Below, one piece after another: positions 44,616 to 55,399 of a DNA stretch of 64,000 nt (positions are counted from its first letter, which is position 1; the number at the start of each line of letters is the position of its first letter). Both the position numbers and the translations under genes were made by a program. Source of the DNA: Triops longicaudatus (lineage: Eukaryota; Arthropoda; Branchiopoda; Notostraca; Triopsidae); contig JAGQDJ010000097.1 in assembly GCA_022885665.1 (NCBI GenBank), positions 124,001-188,000 of the forward strand. Direction: 5' to 3'. The notes under the pieces were generated by a model, which saw nothing but the letters and a program-made list of their open reading frames with translations, did not search any database and was not told the DNA's origin.

Positions 44616-47600
44616 CTAGGATAAGCCAAAACAAGTTCCATTGAAACAAAACTCAAAAGGACGAGAGCAACGAAAGCCATTCATTAATTTTTTTCAGCTC
44701 CAAGGTAAGGAACAACCAAGTGTTTTTTGGAGGACTTCAAAGGAAGAATAAGAGAAAAAAGCACATTTTCAGCCATTCCCCCTCCTTTGCGTTGATGAAA
44801 GGGTGCAAGTAATGGCCGAGTTTTCAACTCGTTCTAATAGTGTTCTGATCTGAAGGGCCATAAAGCTACTGGGCGTTGGCTTCTTGTCTCATATTCGCTT
44901 TGCGTTTATGAAAAGCGCACAATGTATTATGATTCATCAAGCCGAAGTGACGATGAGATTACTCGTGCACCCCCTACCGAACACCCCTCCTGTTTACCCC
45001 CTTGGGTTACGTGGGTGACAAAGTGGGGGGTGGAAGTATTGGGATATCATATCAACTCACATGCAAAGTAGGCTATAACCGTAGCTTCTTGCAATGTGCG
45101 GAGAGCTGTTGTCTAGGTTGACACGTAGAATTTAATATACCAAAACCATTCAGGATAAATGACGGCTCCAGGCTTCGCTTTGTTTCATATAAACAATGAA
45201 CCCTGCAATTTCCGTTTTGTTTTCAACAAAGCAAAAAACAAAGCGTGCCGCTCTTACCGGAGAAGAGTTGACAAACGTTATCCATTGACAATGCAGTCAT
45301 GGAACAAACAGGAACACAGATGGCTAGCGCTATAAATTCGGATCTGATCTGCCTTATGCCCACTTTTTCCGTATCGGCCTAAACTGCTAGACTTCACACA
45401 CCATATGCTTCATGATTATATAATTCCCTTGCGTAAAAGTCAGGCCAATATTTAGTTTAGAGGATTAATTGGTACTTTTCCACTACAGTCCAAATGGGTT
45501 CCTAATTATTCTCTCCTAACATTCTGTACTGTAGCCTAATATAACCTAATTTAACCAATTTAGCCATCCTAGACTAACCTAAACAAACTTTCACTAGCCA
45601 AGTCTCCTCTAGTAAAACCTAACCTTGAAAAAAAACAGATAAACTTAATTTCACCTAATCTGGACAAACCAAACCGAATTAACCAAAACAAACTATACCC
45701 AACTAACCGTAACCTAGCCTAACTTTGTTAAGCTAAACCTAACCGAACGTAAATTTATTTATGTCGTTGCTACCTCCCTGTAGCAGGTTCTTGGTTAACT
45801 ATACGTAACCTATACTAGTAAACCTGACCTAATATAACCTATTTTATCCTTTCAAAGACAGGATTAGTGCATTCATTAATTATAGAAAGATTGTTGGAAA
45901 GTTAGGTTACGTAAGTTAAACTATTTCTTTAGTTAGATTAAATTGCACTTCTAGGTATCAAATTGAGGCCCTCTGGAAAAAATTAACAGAAAACTAGTAC
46001 CAGACAAGTACTCATTTCTTGCTCGCGATAATACAATCCTGATACAGTTATAAAACTTCGTTTATAAGCAAATCTTTTTACTTTCTAAAGGGATATCCTT
46101 AAACGCCATGGTTGAAAAAAAATAACCGTAAGTAGGAATTGTAGGGTTTTGTTCACTAGTGCAACACTTTAGATCACTGTATTGGTAGGGACTTCTGCAG
46201 CTTTTGGATTCAAAGAAGTAACAGACCGTTTGTTGGTCTTGAGTGTGTGGACTCCATTTGGGTCTTTTCAGCTCCCCGAGTCCTAAATCTACTCTCGGCA
46301 GCAATGAAGATTTATTTCTTTTCCAAGCTTTCCCCAAGTTGCCACTAATTGCGTCCCCGGAGGATCACAGGAACTGTATCGTCGCCCTCACTCTCCAAGG
46401 CAGACTACACTCCCGAGCTGCGAAGATACAGTGTGTATACGGGCAAGGCCAAAATGGGAGGGTTACGCGTGTGTTTGTGTGTGACTGTGTGTGTAGAACA
46501 GGGTGGGGCGACAGGTGTTGTATGTCTCTGTGCCTTGGAGTGCTTGAAGGGCAGAAAACACGCGAAGACACGTCGACACTCCTCACTTCGCAGTCCATGC
46601 AACTCTCACACCTGCCTTAACCACGTGCTAATACATTCGCTGCATTATGAGCTTGGTCTTTGATGATCTTTGCGAACAGCTTGTCAAACTGCAACTGAGC
46701 ACTTGGAACTTTGACCAAGACACTTCATGCTCGTAGGCACTCGCATGCGGGAGTGACATTCCCCCAAGCCTTCATCGATAGTTTGTATCCAACTTTCCTA
46801 CACAAGCTTTCCGTTCGTCCCTTACGAGTGGTTAGTCACCCTACTGCCCATTTCTACTCCTTTCTGTGTTACTGTTACTCTAGTTTTCCTCGCATCATCC
46901 CTAGTAGCGCCAACCCTAACGACGCCCCAGTCATTCCGCCTGTCTTCCGCCCTTTCGCCAGCCCAATACATAAAGATGAAAGTAAAAAGCTTCCCATAAA
47001 AAAGTCTTGAATCGGAGGACAGACGACAATTTGTCAAACGTGTGTCATAGCGAAAATGGAAAGAGTGCCGTCTAGGGTGTTGCCAAGCTACGATACTCTG
47101 CAGTATATCTGCATAAAATTGGCTTCCGTTGTTCTATTGTTACGCATAATGTAGGCAAGACATCGGATAATTCGGATTAACAAAGGATTTTCAGTTTTCA
47201 GTTAGTGAAGAAACTCAAGGACAGTATAAATTACGGTCAGTCCGAAATAGTGTAGCATACTAAGGATAACATATCCAGGGTATCAGACGAGTAAATTGTA
47301 GTTACTTTAACTGATTTGTAATTACTTCTAGAAATCCGTAGTTTGTCAGTTTTCGACTTGTGCAAGATGCTCTGCGTTAATATTTTATACGTTTTGCTCT
47401 TACTGCGTATGGTTAAAATAAGAATTACTTTACACACGTGTGTTGACATGTAAGTAAGGGCAATTGTCTTCTTGCACCTTGACTTTTGCTTTTGAAATGA
47501 AGATACCAGCTGGACAAATATTTTCCCTCACCAATGCTCAGGAGGTCGGGAATACATTGGCATAAAAATAAAGAAACGACCCAATTAGCGGTAAAACGGG

Positions 47601-48816
47601 AAGGGTATGTATAGGGGTGACAGGGGAAGAGGAGCAAAGAGTTTTTCGTGGTTACCATAAATACCGGTGATGAGGAAAGAAAACTTTTGTGGCAGAAATG
47701 CGTTGGGCAAGACCAGGGAGGAGCGTTCGCAACATAAAAGCACCCTTGTTTTTCTTGTTATGACTAAGCTTGGTTAGGCATGGTTGCAACTGCTTTGTAG
47801 TTATAGATCAAAGTCACTTCGACCCGTCGAGTCATGGGTATCGTCACCATCACATGTATACACGGACTCAAGGCAATGTAGTGTGCTGAGTTCGAATTCT
47901 ACTCTTTAATCCGTAACTCTATTTCCGTGTCTATGTATAGCGTTAGCGCACGAATGAGAGGGCGACATGACGACAATCGATACATTTCCCCCCTTCAGAT
48001 CGGATGCGAATTATCGAAGAATCGTTAACAGCGGAAAGCAGAAAATCCCCAACAATTATTCTACTTACGGGAGACAACAAAGGAGCCACGTTGCAATTTC
48101 CGGTCACTTTCATGACAAGTCACGATTCAGGATGGTCCACTTTTGTCAGACAGTATGAAAAACTTGCACACCAGACGATAGCTACCCGCAATTTGCTTAC
48201 GGACTCCTCCGAGGCGAAGGATTCAATAGTCGATCAAAGAGTCCACGCTTGGAAAGCAGTCAAGAGGTGCGCCAGCCACGGCTAATATCGTAAAATAGAG
48301 CCTTTTTTGGCCCGCAAGAGGCACGAGTCTGAAGAAACGCCGGATCTGAGCAAGCTGAGCAATACCCCCGAAGATGCTGGCAGTTGGTCCTTTCAAGCTA
48401 GATGGCACAATAATAGAAATAATCAATACTAAGGAGCCAACGCAAGACTTAGTCACTGCTTGTCTATGAAGTGCTAAGACTACACCAAATCTAGGGACCA
48501 GTGGGAAAAGGGGATGCGTATTAGAGTAACAAGTACAAAAATAAAATAGGGGGAAAGAGTCTTACTGAGAAGAGAAATTAAACGAAAAGCTTCGGAAACT
48601 GTTGCTATGGAAACTTGAAAAGCAGTGCGTCGCTCCACGCGTCCTACACGCAAGGTTTTATCGATCATAACTTCCACATGGCAAACCGCGGATTATGTGA
48701 CAACATGTGCCACGTGAAAGTCGGAGGCGAGATCAAATGGAGATATTTTGTGCCACTTCGAATTTTGGTCTTTTAATGAATAAACACGAACATTTAGAAC
48801 TTCGCATTTAAAAGAC
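44616..48816. other. intergenic or 5' intron of the membrane-protein gene; repeat-rich
   Basis: The missing 5' exons of the 43.0-44.6 kb gene should be here or to the right. I found none. Contains the AACCTAA-rich tract (45520-45930), a GT-rich stretch (46464-46494) and non-descript sequence. Minus frames at 48223-48456 and 48480-48677 look weakly protein-like but have no recognised domain. Confidence 0.4.
45520..45930 (-). repeat. degenerate AACCTAA (TTAGG-type) tract
   Basis: Dozens of decayed units such as TAACCTAA, AAACCTAACC and TAGCCTAAC over about 400 bp, complementary in sense to the tract at 26.7 kb. This is the pattern of interstitial arthropod telomere-like repeats. Confidence 0.65.
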
Positions 48817-48822
48817 TTTATT
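48817..48822 (-). terminator. poly(A) signal AATAAA overlapping the SPOUT1 stop codon
   Basis: Minus strand reads 'agc caa taa agt': the stop TAA is inside AATAAA, predicting a very short 3' UTR. Confidence 0.6.
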
Positions 48823-50156
48823 GGCTCTTGCACTGCTGAATCTTAGGCCTCAGAGTACTCAAAGACACTAATAAGGTCTCTTCCAATCTTATTGCTTCAG
48901 ACTTCAAGAAACCGTTAGGGTTTATACAAATATCGAATAGATCTTCAGGGTTTTTAACAACAAGTTTATCGTCAGCCGCCAATAGCTGAGCCAGATCGCG
49001 TTCTCCTGGTACGATGTAAAGCATATGCCGAAAATCTGACGGCAATTTGATATTTGGTATCGGCTGGCCGGTAGAATGGCCACCTAGCGTGCAATCGTAA
49101 CCGTCGGGAAACGGACTCTGACTGAAAACCTCGCTCAAATTGTGCGTCAAACGGACACCGTAGCCCCAGTACTTTCCCCCCACAACACGAGGTTCGGTGT
49201 GATGGACCGGCGTCCCACGGGGCATCGCGAAGACGTTACGATTTTTAATGCGAACAGTTACACGGGTTCCCGTCGGAACCTTATGATCCAAAAGCGCATT
49301 GTCGTGCGTTCCTACGCAAGCAAACGTATTTGTGCCTTCTTTGCCCTTAGAGACCACGACGCCTTCCCTAGATGCAAACGTTAAATTCCTTAGTCTGGGT
49401 AAAATTCATCTAGTTTTGATAAAAATATTGAATTACACTACACAGCTTATTTGTTATTAGATTTAATACTATGGACTAAAACAGGGAAGTACCTGTAAGT
49501 GCTGAGCTCTTGTTTGCGTAAATGATGAGGTGCATCCAAAGGATTTAAAAGACCAGCAAACTTCAAGTCGTCATGGACAGGGAACAGGAATTTTCGCAGA
49601 TATTGAGGACATTCCAAATACTGCAAAATGCGAGCCATGCGTAACATAAGTGGATTGTACGAACCGTCTTCTGGTTTTTCGAGACGGTCGTCGTAGATGA
49701 CGACTTCGTCCACATTAAAAATGGTCAACGCTCGAGCAATTTGGCCACACACGTAAGTTTGCAACTCGATTGATTCTATATTGCTTATTGCCATGCCTGG
49801 TATGGCTACGCTGATTGTCCATGGTCTTCCTTTCTCATTTTCGGGGTCTTCAGTCGGTGGAGTTAGTGTGGCAGTGGGAACGGCTTTAGCTTTCTTTACA
49901 TTGCGAATACGCTTTTTTTCTTCTTTATGGCTATCCTGAGGCTCTTTTTCTGTTTGACCTAGGTCTTTCCAGTATTTTTTATACGCATTTCTTGCCTTGA
50001 CTTCTTTACTCGCTTGTTTTGATTTCCATTGAGCGATAAGATCCTATTTAATATTTTCAAATGTCTCTTGTTAGACACAATTTTGTAATTTCTAGGTCTA
50101 ATACTTACCAGATTTTCTTTAACGTGTTTTGGTAGGTTTTTCTCGTGCTCATCCAT
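48818..50156 (-). CDS. SPOUT1: SPOUT-family RNA methyltransferase (SPOUT1/CENP-32)
   Basis: Orthologue of human C9orf114/CENP-32, a SPOUT-fold methyltransferase associated with kinetochores and spindles. Three exons: 50109-50156, 49493-50043 and 48818-49367 (1149 nt, 382 aa; human 376). An in-frame ATG at 50189 would add 11 residues; the 50156 start has the better context (CAACCATGG). Exon 2 begins with a Lys/Glu-rich basic tail, then 'GRPWTISVAIPG', 'YVCGQIARALTIFNVDEVVI', 'ILQYLECPQYLRKFLFP' and 'FAGLLNPLDAPHHLRKQE', all close to the human protein. Exon 3 holds 'REGVVVSKGKEG', the OB-like insert 'PTGTRVTVRIKNRNVF' and 'YWGYGVRLTHNLSEVF', and the SAM-binding knot ('PFPDGYDCTLGGHSTGQ'; 'FRHMLYIVPGERDLAQLLAA'; 'PEDLFDICINP'). 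Phases 0 and 2 agree. Confidence 0.95.
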
Positions 50157-50189
50157 GGTTGTGATGCTAATCCGCGATTTTTTTTTCAA

Positions 50190-50777
50190 AATTTGTTTAC
50201 TTTCAATCTTCCTTTACCATGTGCGCAGCTAATGGGTAACGCAGGAAATACTTGACTTATCATTCAACAGATGGCGTATAATTTTTTTCTTCCGCGCCAA
50301 AACGGCGAAGTCAGATATGTGATGTGTTATCGCGAATTTTTTAAAAAATTAGCCCAACTATACAAGAAAAACGAAAAGGCCTTTTTCTTTCAAATTAGCC
50401 CTGTAGTGACAAGTCAGAATGTCAGGCGGTTGGTAAAATCAGATTTACATTTTAAGTTGTCTTAAAATGTATCAAGAAGTATTTCTAATAATATTAAATC
50501 GCATTGTTTATACTCAAGTTATACTTTCGTGGGAAAATTGTACTCTTTTGAGAGTATTTGCTCCAAAATCAGTGTGAAACACACAATGTTAAAAGAGAAA
50601 GGTTTGTCGAGGTGGTTGACATAACCGGAGGTTTCTGCAATTAGGATTAATAAAGTCAGAGAACTAATCCGTTAAAATTACATAAATAACATTAATTTAA
50701 AAGCTGCACGCTAGGGAGGCCAACGATATCGCCAATTTGCAGTTTACCAAAATGGAACGGTGCTATTTTCCGTATCC

Positions 50778-50840
<63 letters not shown>

Positions 50841-51597
50841 GGCGTTATGAGACCTCCAACGATCGAAAGTCTACTGCCGCGACCTGTGAAAATGAAACTT
50901 CGCTATTTTTGGTCTCCCAATGCCTTCCATACCTCTGTATAAATGAACGTAAGGAAAAAGACCGAAAAGGCCCGGAAACGACACTGGACCATAACTTGCA
51001 ATATTCAGTTCAAAATGGCTGGTTTTTCATTACTGTATTCAAAAGTGTTGGTAGTATAAATACGTTGAGCTCTCATCTGTGCAACTACAGGCGTAATTCA
51101 TGGCGGAAAGTTGTTGTTGGTCTGTTTCAGTCTAAATATGACCTCTAGCGGGCACATTATCGACTAACTTTTCCGGTACAAACTTTTCTCCAACTTCTCT
51201 AGATGGCATGGGGCTTCAGATATCCGATCTTATATCCGAGAAAGCATACGGACGAGCGCGAACTTGAGTTCGATTTTGCACATTCTCGGTAAGGCTCAAT
51301 CTCCTTATAATACAGCCCATATCATTTATCAATAAACCGCAGCACACATAAAAGATTAGGTATCTTTGTGAGTTCTTTATTACAGGGGGAAATTCGAGAC
51401 GTGATTGAAGTTTAGTAGTCGCCACGGTTATTATCTTATCGCTTACGTTATGACACATTTATCTCTTCCCGAGAAATTATTGTTTCAGGTTGCAGAGAGA
51501 TCCGCTATGTACAGTTTTTCGTGGGCTTTTGATTGCGTTCTTGTGCGTTAAACGGTGTGTTGTTCAGGTCCGTGTTTTACCTAACAAAGGGCCTACA
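50190..51597. other. intergenic: divergent promoter region
   Basis: Separates SPOUT1 (minus) from the 51.6-52.7 kb gene (plus), so both promoters should be here. No coding exon recognised; contains the (ATT)n microsatellite. Confidence 0.45.
50778..50840. repeat. (ATT)n microsatellite, about 20 units
   Basis: Uninterrupted TTA/ATT trinucleotide run of about 62 bp; expected to be length-polymorphic. Confidence 0.95.
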
Positions 51598-51599
51598 AT

Positions 51600-51671
51600 A
51601 TGGGCTGTTGCTGTTGTTGCAGTCCTATCTTTTGTGCCTGTTATAGCACGTTGGTAAATCATACTCTTAAA

Positions 51672-51705
<34 letters not shown>

Positions 51706-52706
51706 TCTGAGCCGAAAATTAGGCTAACACACCCTGCTTGAACCCATTTCTCATAGATCCAAGTGGCTGAGAGTATTATTGTGTCAGTCATCGCTTTGCT
51801 GTCGTATAAATGTCACTTCTCGTGGTTAAGTCCCGGTTCACCTCTTGGTCCAACATTCATTTGGACCTTATATTACGAAGACTTTTATTGTAAGAAACTC
51901 GTGTTTCGTAGAGTTCTACCTCTAATGATAATTTTGCTCTAGCACAAGAAAAGTGTCAGAAAAAGGAGAAAACGTGGGCCGAATATCTTGAAGATTTTGA
52001 TGAAAGTGTTTCACTTACGAGGTCAAAACAGACATATTCATGGTTTTCCGCTTTCCTGGCCAACGCCTGCTTGTGGGGCATGTCTGCTATACTTCTCTTT
52101 ATTTGTAAGTTCTTTTTTGACAGTTCTGTGACATAATAGTTATGAACTTCATTTAACTTATTCTATGTTGGCTCTTTTTCATTAATCGCTGAAGTCCGCA
52201 AAACGAAGTGGTCCCATAAATTCTTCATTACTTGTACCTACATCACGCTCGTCTTTGATTTGCTCCTTTTTAGCGTCTTCTTAGCAGAAATTAAGAGACC
52301 TATCGTAAGTTTTCGTATCATGAGCTACCGTATGTTTCAACATTGTTTTTTTTTCTAGGACACAATGAAGGCCGAGGGATTTAAAGCCGGTATAGGTGAA
52401 CTACTAACAGTTCTGATTTTACCGCTATATTTCAGTCGAGGCATATTCGGTTGGTTTTCGAACTTCATGACTGCTCGTCGAATTACTTGGCATATGAGAT
52501 CGCTGAAATCGAACAAAGTTAGCAATGGAGTAGAAGCCCCGCCCACCCAAACTCAAGTGGAAATGCGGACTTCGCCAAGCAACCTTGAAGAGGATACGTC
52601 ACCAGTTGCCTTTCAAAATAACGCATTAACAACCACGGATGAAAACCCGCCACCTCAGCTCGTATCTTCTGATTATAAAAAGTACAACACAAGTTACATT
52701 TTTTAA
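51600..52706 (+). CDS. multi-pass membrane protein, unrecognised
   Basis: I do not recognise the family. Well-supported exons are 51943-52104, 52195-52304 and 52359-52706 (phases 1+2 then 0, stop at 52704-52706). They encode an acidic segment 'KTWAEYLEDFDESVSL', then three membrane spans: 'YSWFSAFLANACLWGMSAIL', 'FFITCTYITLVFDLLLFSVF' and 'GIGELLTVLILPLYFSRGIF', then a hydrophilic tail ending 'YKKYNTSYIF'. A possible first exon at 51600-51653 encodes 'MGCCCCCSPIFCACYSTL', a Gly2/Cys-cluster N-terminus of the acylated kind, and ends in GTAAAT. It joins in frame only if the second exon starts at 51912 instead of 51943, so the N-terminus is uncertain. A 28-nt poly-T tract lies in the putative first intron. 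AATAAA at 52874 is the likely poly(A) signal. Confidence 0.6.
51675..51702 (+). repeat. poly-T tract (28 nt)
   Basis: Homopolymer run between the putative first and second exons of the multi-pass gene. Confidence 0.95.
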
Positions 52707-52873
52707 TTTTAAAAATGCATGTTTATAAAACATGCTTTATAAAACGCTTTACGAACATATTGAGAATACTTGATGCGCTTTCATTTTAGTACAAATTTAA
52801 ATTGCAGTAAAACAAGAATACTGGGTAGATTACAAGAAGGTTTCGTTTATATACCTATTAGTTTGAAAAATGC

Positions 52874-52879
52874 AATAAA
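52874..52879 (+). terminator. poly(A) signal of the multi-pass gene
   Basis: AATAAA 168 nt after the stop codon, and only 40 nt before the ATG (52914) of the next unit, with a 3' splice acceptor (TTTTTTTAG, ending 52897) in between. Confidence 0.45.
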
Positions 52880-52913
52880 GTAAGGATATTTTTTTAGTGA
52901 CCAAGCTAGTAAT

Positions 52914-55326
52914 ATGAGATACCCGCAGTACAATCGCGAACCACGAAACTTCGAAGTTAGCGCAGCAGCTCGCATGGGAAGCACTATGCCATCGGCGCCC
53001 AGAGAAACTGATGTCAAGGATTATAGAACGATCGATCGCATTTCTTATGAAAACATGGAACCATACATGCCAACGGACGTACCGGCATCTTCGAGATATG
53101 ATGATGAACGAAAATGGGAGTTCGATCGCGGGAACAAAGAAAAGGAGTTCGATGTGCGACAGCTCAACCAATCTCCCCGTACTGGACGACGTACTTCTGC
53201 TAGCACTGCGGCAAAGGCCAACTCGGAGCAACTTTCACCATCCTCATCGCTGGTTCGCAATGAAAGGCCATGGGATTTGAGAGACGACCATCCGTATCAA
53301 AGCAGGAAAACCTACGAAGCCCAAACACCACGCGAACCCGTTCCAGATTATGATACGCGGAAAGACGACGGAGAGAAATCTTATCGAGAAGCTGAGACTT
53401 CGAAAGGTAAAGTAAAAAAAAACAACAAATGTTTTGTGGGGCCAAGTTTCGCATGTTGCAATCATGGTAATGTAAAACTTCTCGTAAAACGCGGCCTGAG
53501 CAACTGGGTTCTACTTTAGGCAATGGGGAATAATAAATGTTTTCGCAGCTAAGCTGCCATGTGGCTCAGCAAGCAATTACACGCAAACCATTCTAGTCTA
53601 ATTACGTTACAATGAACAAGAATTAAAGTTTCCTTCGGCGCATTGTTGCATGTTACAGTATGATCACAAGACGACGTTATGAGGACTCGTTCAGCAAGTG
53701 TAGGGGGGGGGGGGAGGGACCTATGCATGTTTCTTTTTTATGACGGGTCCTGTTTCTTCCTTTCCTTTCGCAGATCTCGGTGGACCAAAGTCACCCAAAC
53801 GAAGCTCTTCGGATGCTAACGACCACGGCCTTCACTTGTTGACAAGACCTCGAAAACTTTCGGCCTCGTCTGATGCCAGTGAGGGCAAAACTGAGTTACG
53901 CAACCAACTTCCATGGTCCTATGTTCGTCCCAACGACTTACGGGCGTCATCTAGTCGTATAAATGCTGCTAAGCACAGAAAGTAAGTAAAATGCAATATT
54001 CCAAGCACTTCACAACGGGACATGGTTCCAATTTAGGTCCTCTGTTCAGTCTCTAGAGGCATCGCCAGGAACTTGTTGTTTACGCAAAATGCAACGGAGT
54101 TATTTCGCAAGAATAAGAACAACGTCTCTATTAAAGATTATCTTGTGAAAAGATATTCAAAATATTATTTAACTTTTAAATATTTGCGCAGTTGCGTCAA
54201 TACTGAAAAGCGTCGGAAGATTTAAGCAAAACCTAGTTCCGGAATCCCTCAAAAATAGAACATCTATCCCCGCGTATTTCAGTTGACGAAAGTGAATTTA
54301 AACAATAGCTCACTTTAATTCATTGTTCTTTTTTAATCGATTACAATTTTAATAGTATGTAATGTAGCATGTGTAGTTGATACGGATAAAATTTCCTCGA
54401 AATCCTGCGTTGCAGTTTGCGCTGAGTAATATTCGGACATGACAGCTACTCCACTGGCGACTCTAGAGACAGTACCAAGAATTCTCACTTTAAATTCTAG
54501 AGTTTACGCTACCGTATTTCGTATTTTTATTTTATTTTCTAGTGAGGTTTTGAGAAGCCAGCCCAAATCTTCCTCTTCGGTGGTCGAAGAATCTGAAGAT
54601 CAGGAGACTCCAAAACTTGAATGTGAGTATGCTAGTATTCAGCATTTGCCCACTGACGATAATTACCTCATACGGAGATTCTTAAGCGAAAATAACATAA
54701 CGGAAGCACAGAACGAAGTTATCTACGAGAGTCTAGACAATATTTTGCGACGAAAAGAGTCGTTAAGAAGAAAAGGTGTGCTGAAAAACTTGAATCGCCC
54801 GCGCTCGAGTTCTTATTTGGAAACGGCGCTGGATGATAGTCATGACGTACAGACACCATTGCTACTGCCCACGCCTCATCAAAGTGTACGCTTGCCACTT
54901 TACGAGAACTTGCCGCAACCCAAGAAATTGTCTTCGTCTGTCAAAGATGTGCGGGGTCGTAGCTCACTGTCGAATATTAGCAGCCCGGCCACCAGGCTCA
55001 AGCACAACAAATCCCTAATGAAAAAGAAAAATGAAGGAGAAGGCTTAGGTCAATTATGCACCGACGAATTCGAAATTGAAAGCTTTATTCCGAGCCCTCT
55101 CGTGTTACAGCCGGCCCGAGTCATACCCGATTCCCCTCGGAAGGCAAACAAGAATCAGCGCGTCCGGTTTTCCCTCGACGTCGAAAAAGCTTTACAAGAA
55201 AAAGAAGCTACCCAATCTCTCTTTAGATGTCATTACACAACCAGTAATCAACTGATCCACCTTCCACCGTGCAACGGCCACATATGCACTTACATTATCT
55301 CGGACGACACAGAAAGCAGTGTCTAA
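52914..55326 (+). CDS. hydrophilic protein with RVxF PP1-docking motif and PDZ-ligand tail, unrecognised
   Basis: Three exons: 52914-53406, 53774-53981 and 54543-55326 (1485 nt, 494 aa, phases 1, 2 and stop consistent). No globular domain is recognised. The protein is charged, Ser/Arg/Glu-rich and probably largely disordered. Near the end 'NKNQRVRFSLDVEKAL' contains RVRF (440-443), a textbook protein-phosphatase-1 docking motif. The C-terminus 'DDTESSV' fits a class I PDZ ligand (S-x-V). The frame is open upstream of the ATG to an acceptor at 52897 (reads D-Q-A-S-N before Met), so it may instead be the 3' part of a longer transcript that includes the multi-pass gene just upstream. AATAAA at 55394 fits the 3' end. 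Function unknown. Confidence 0.65.
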
Positions 55327-55393
55327 TGTGTGGCTAATTTTGTATAATTCGTTTTTCGTTTGCGCTTTTCAAGGTTTTGCTTTTTTCCACTTC

Positions 55394-55399
55394 AATAAA
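55394..55399 (+). terminator. poly(A) signal of the RVxF protein gene
   Basis: AATAAA 68 nt after the stop codon at 55326. Confidence 0.6.

Noticed and set aside
44616..44649. Start of the membrane protein at 44649
   Set aside because: That codon is TTG, and a good acceptor (CCTAG) ends at 44616, so this is intron sequence and not a start.
50760..50942. Frame encoding a poly-tyrosine run
   Set aside because: It simply reads the (ATT)n microsatellite.
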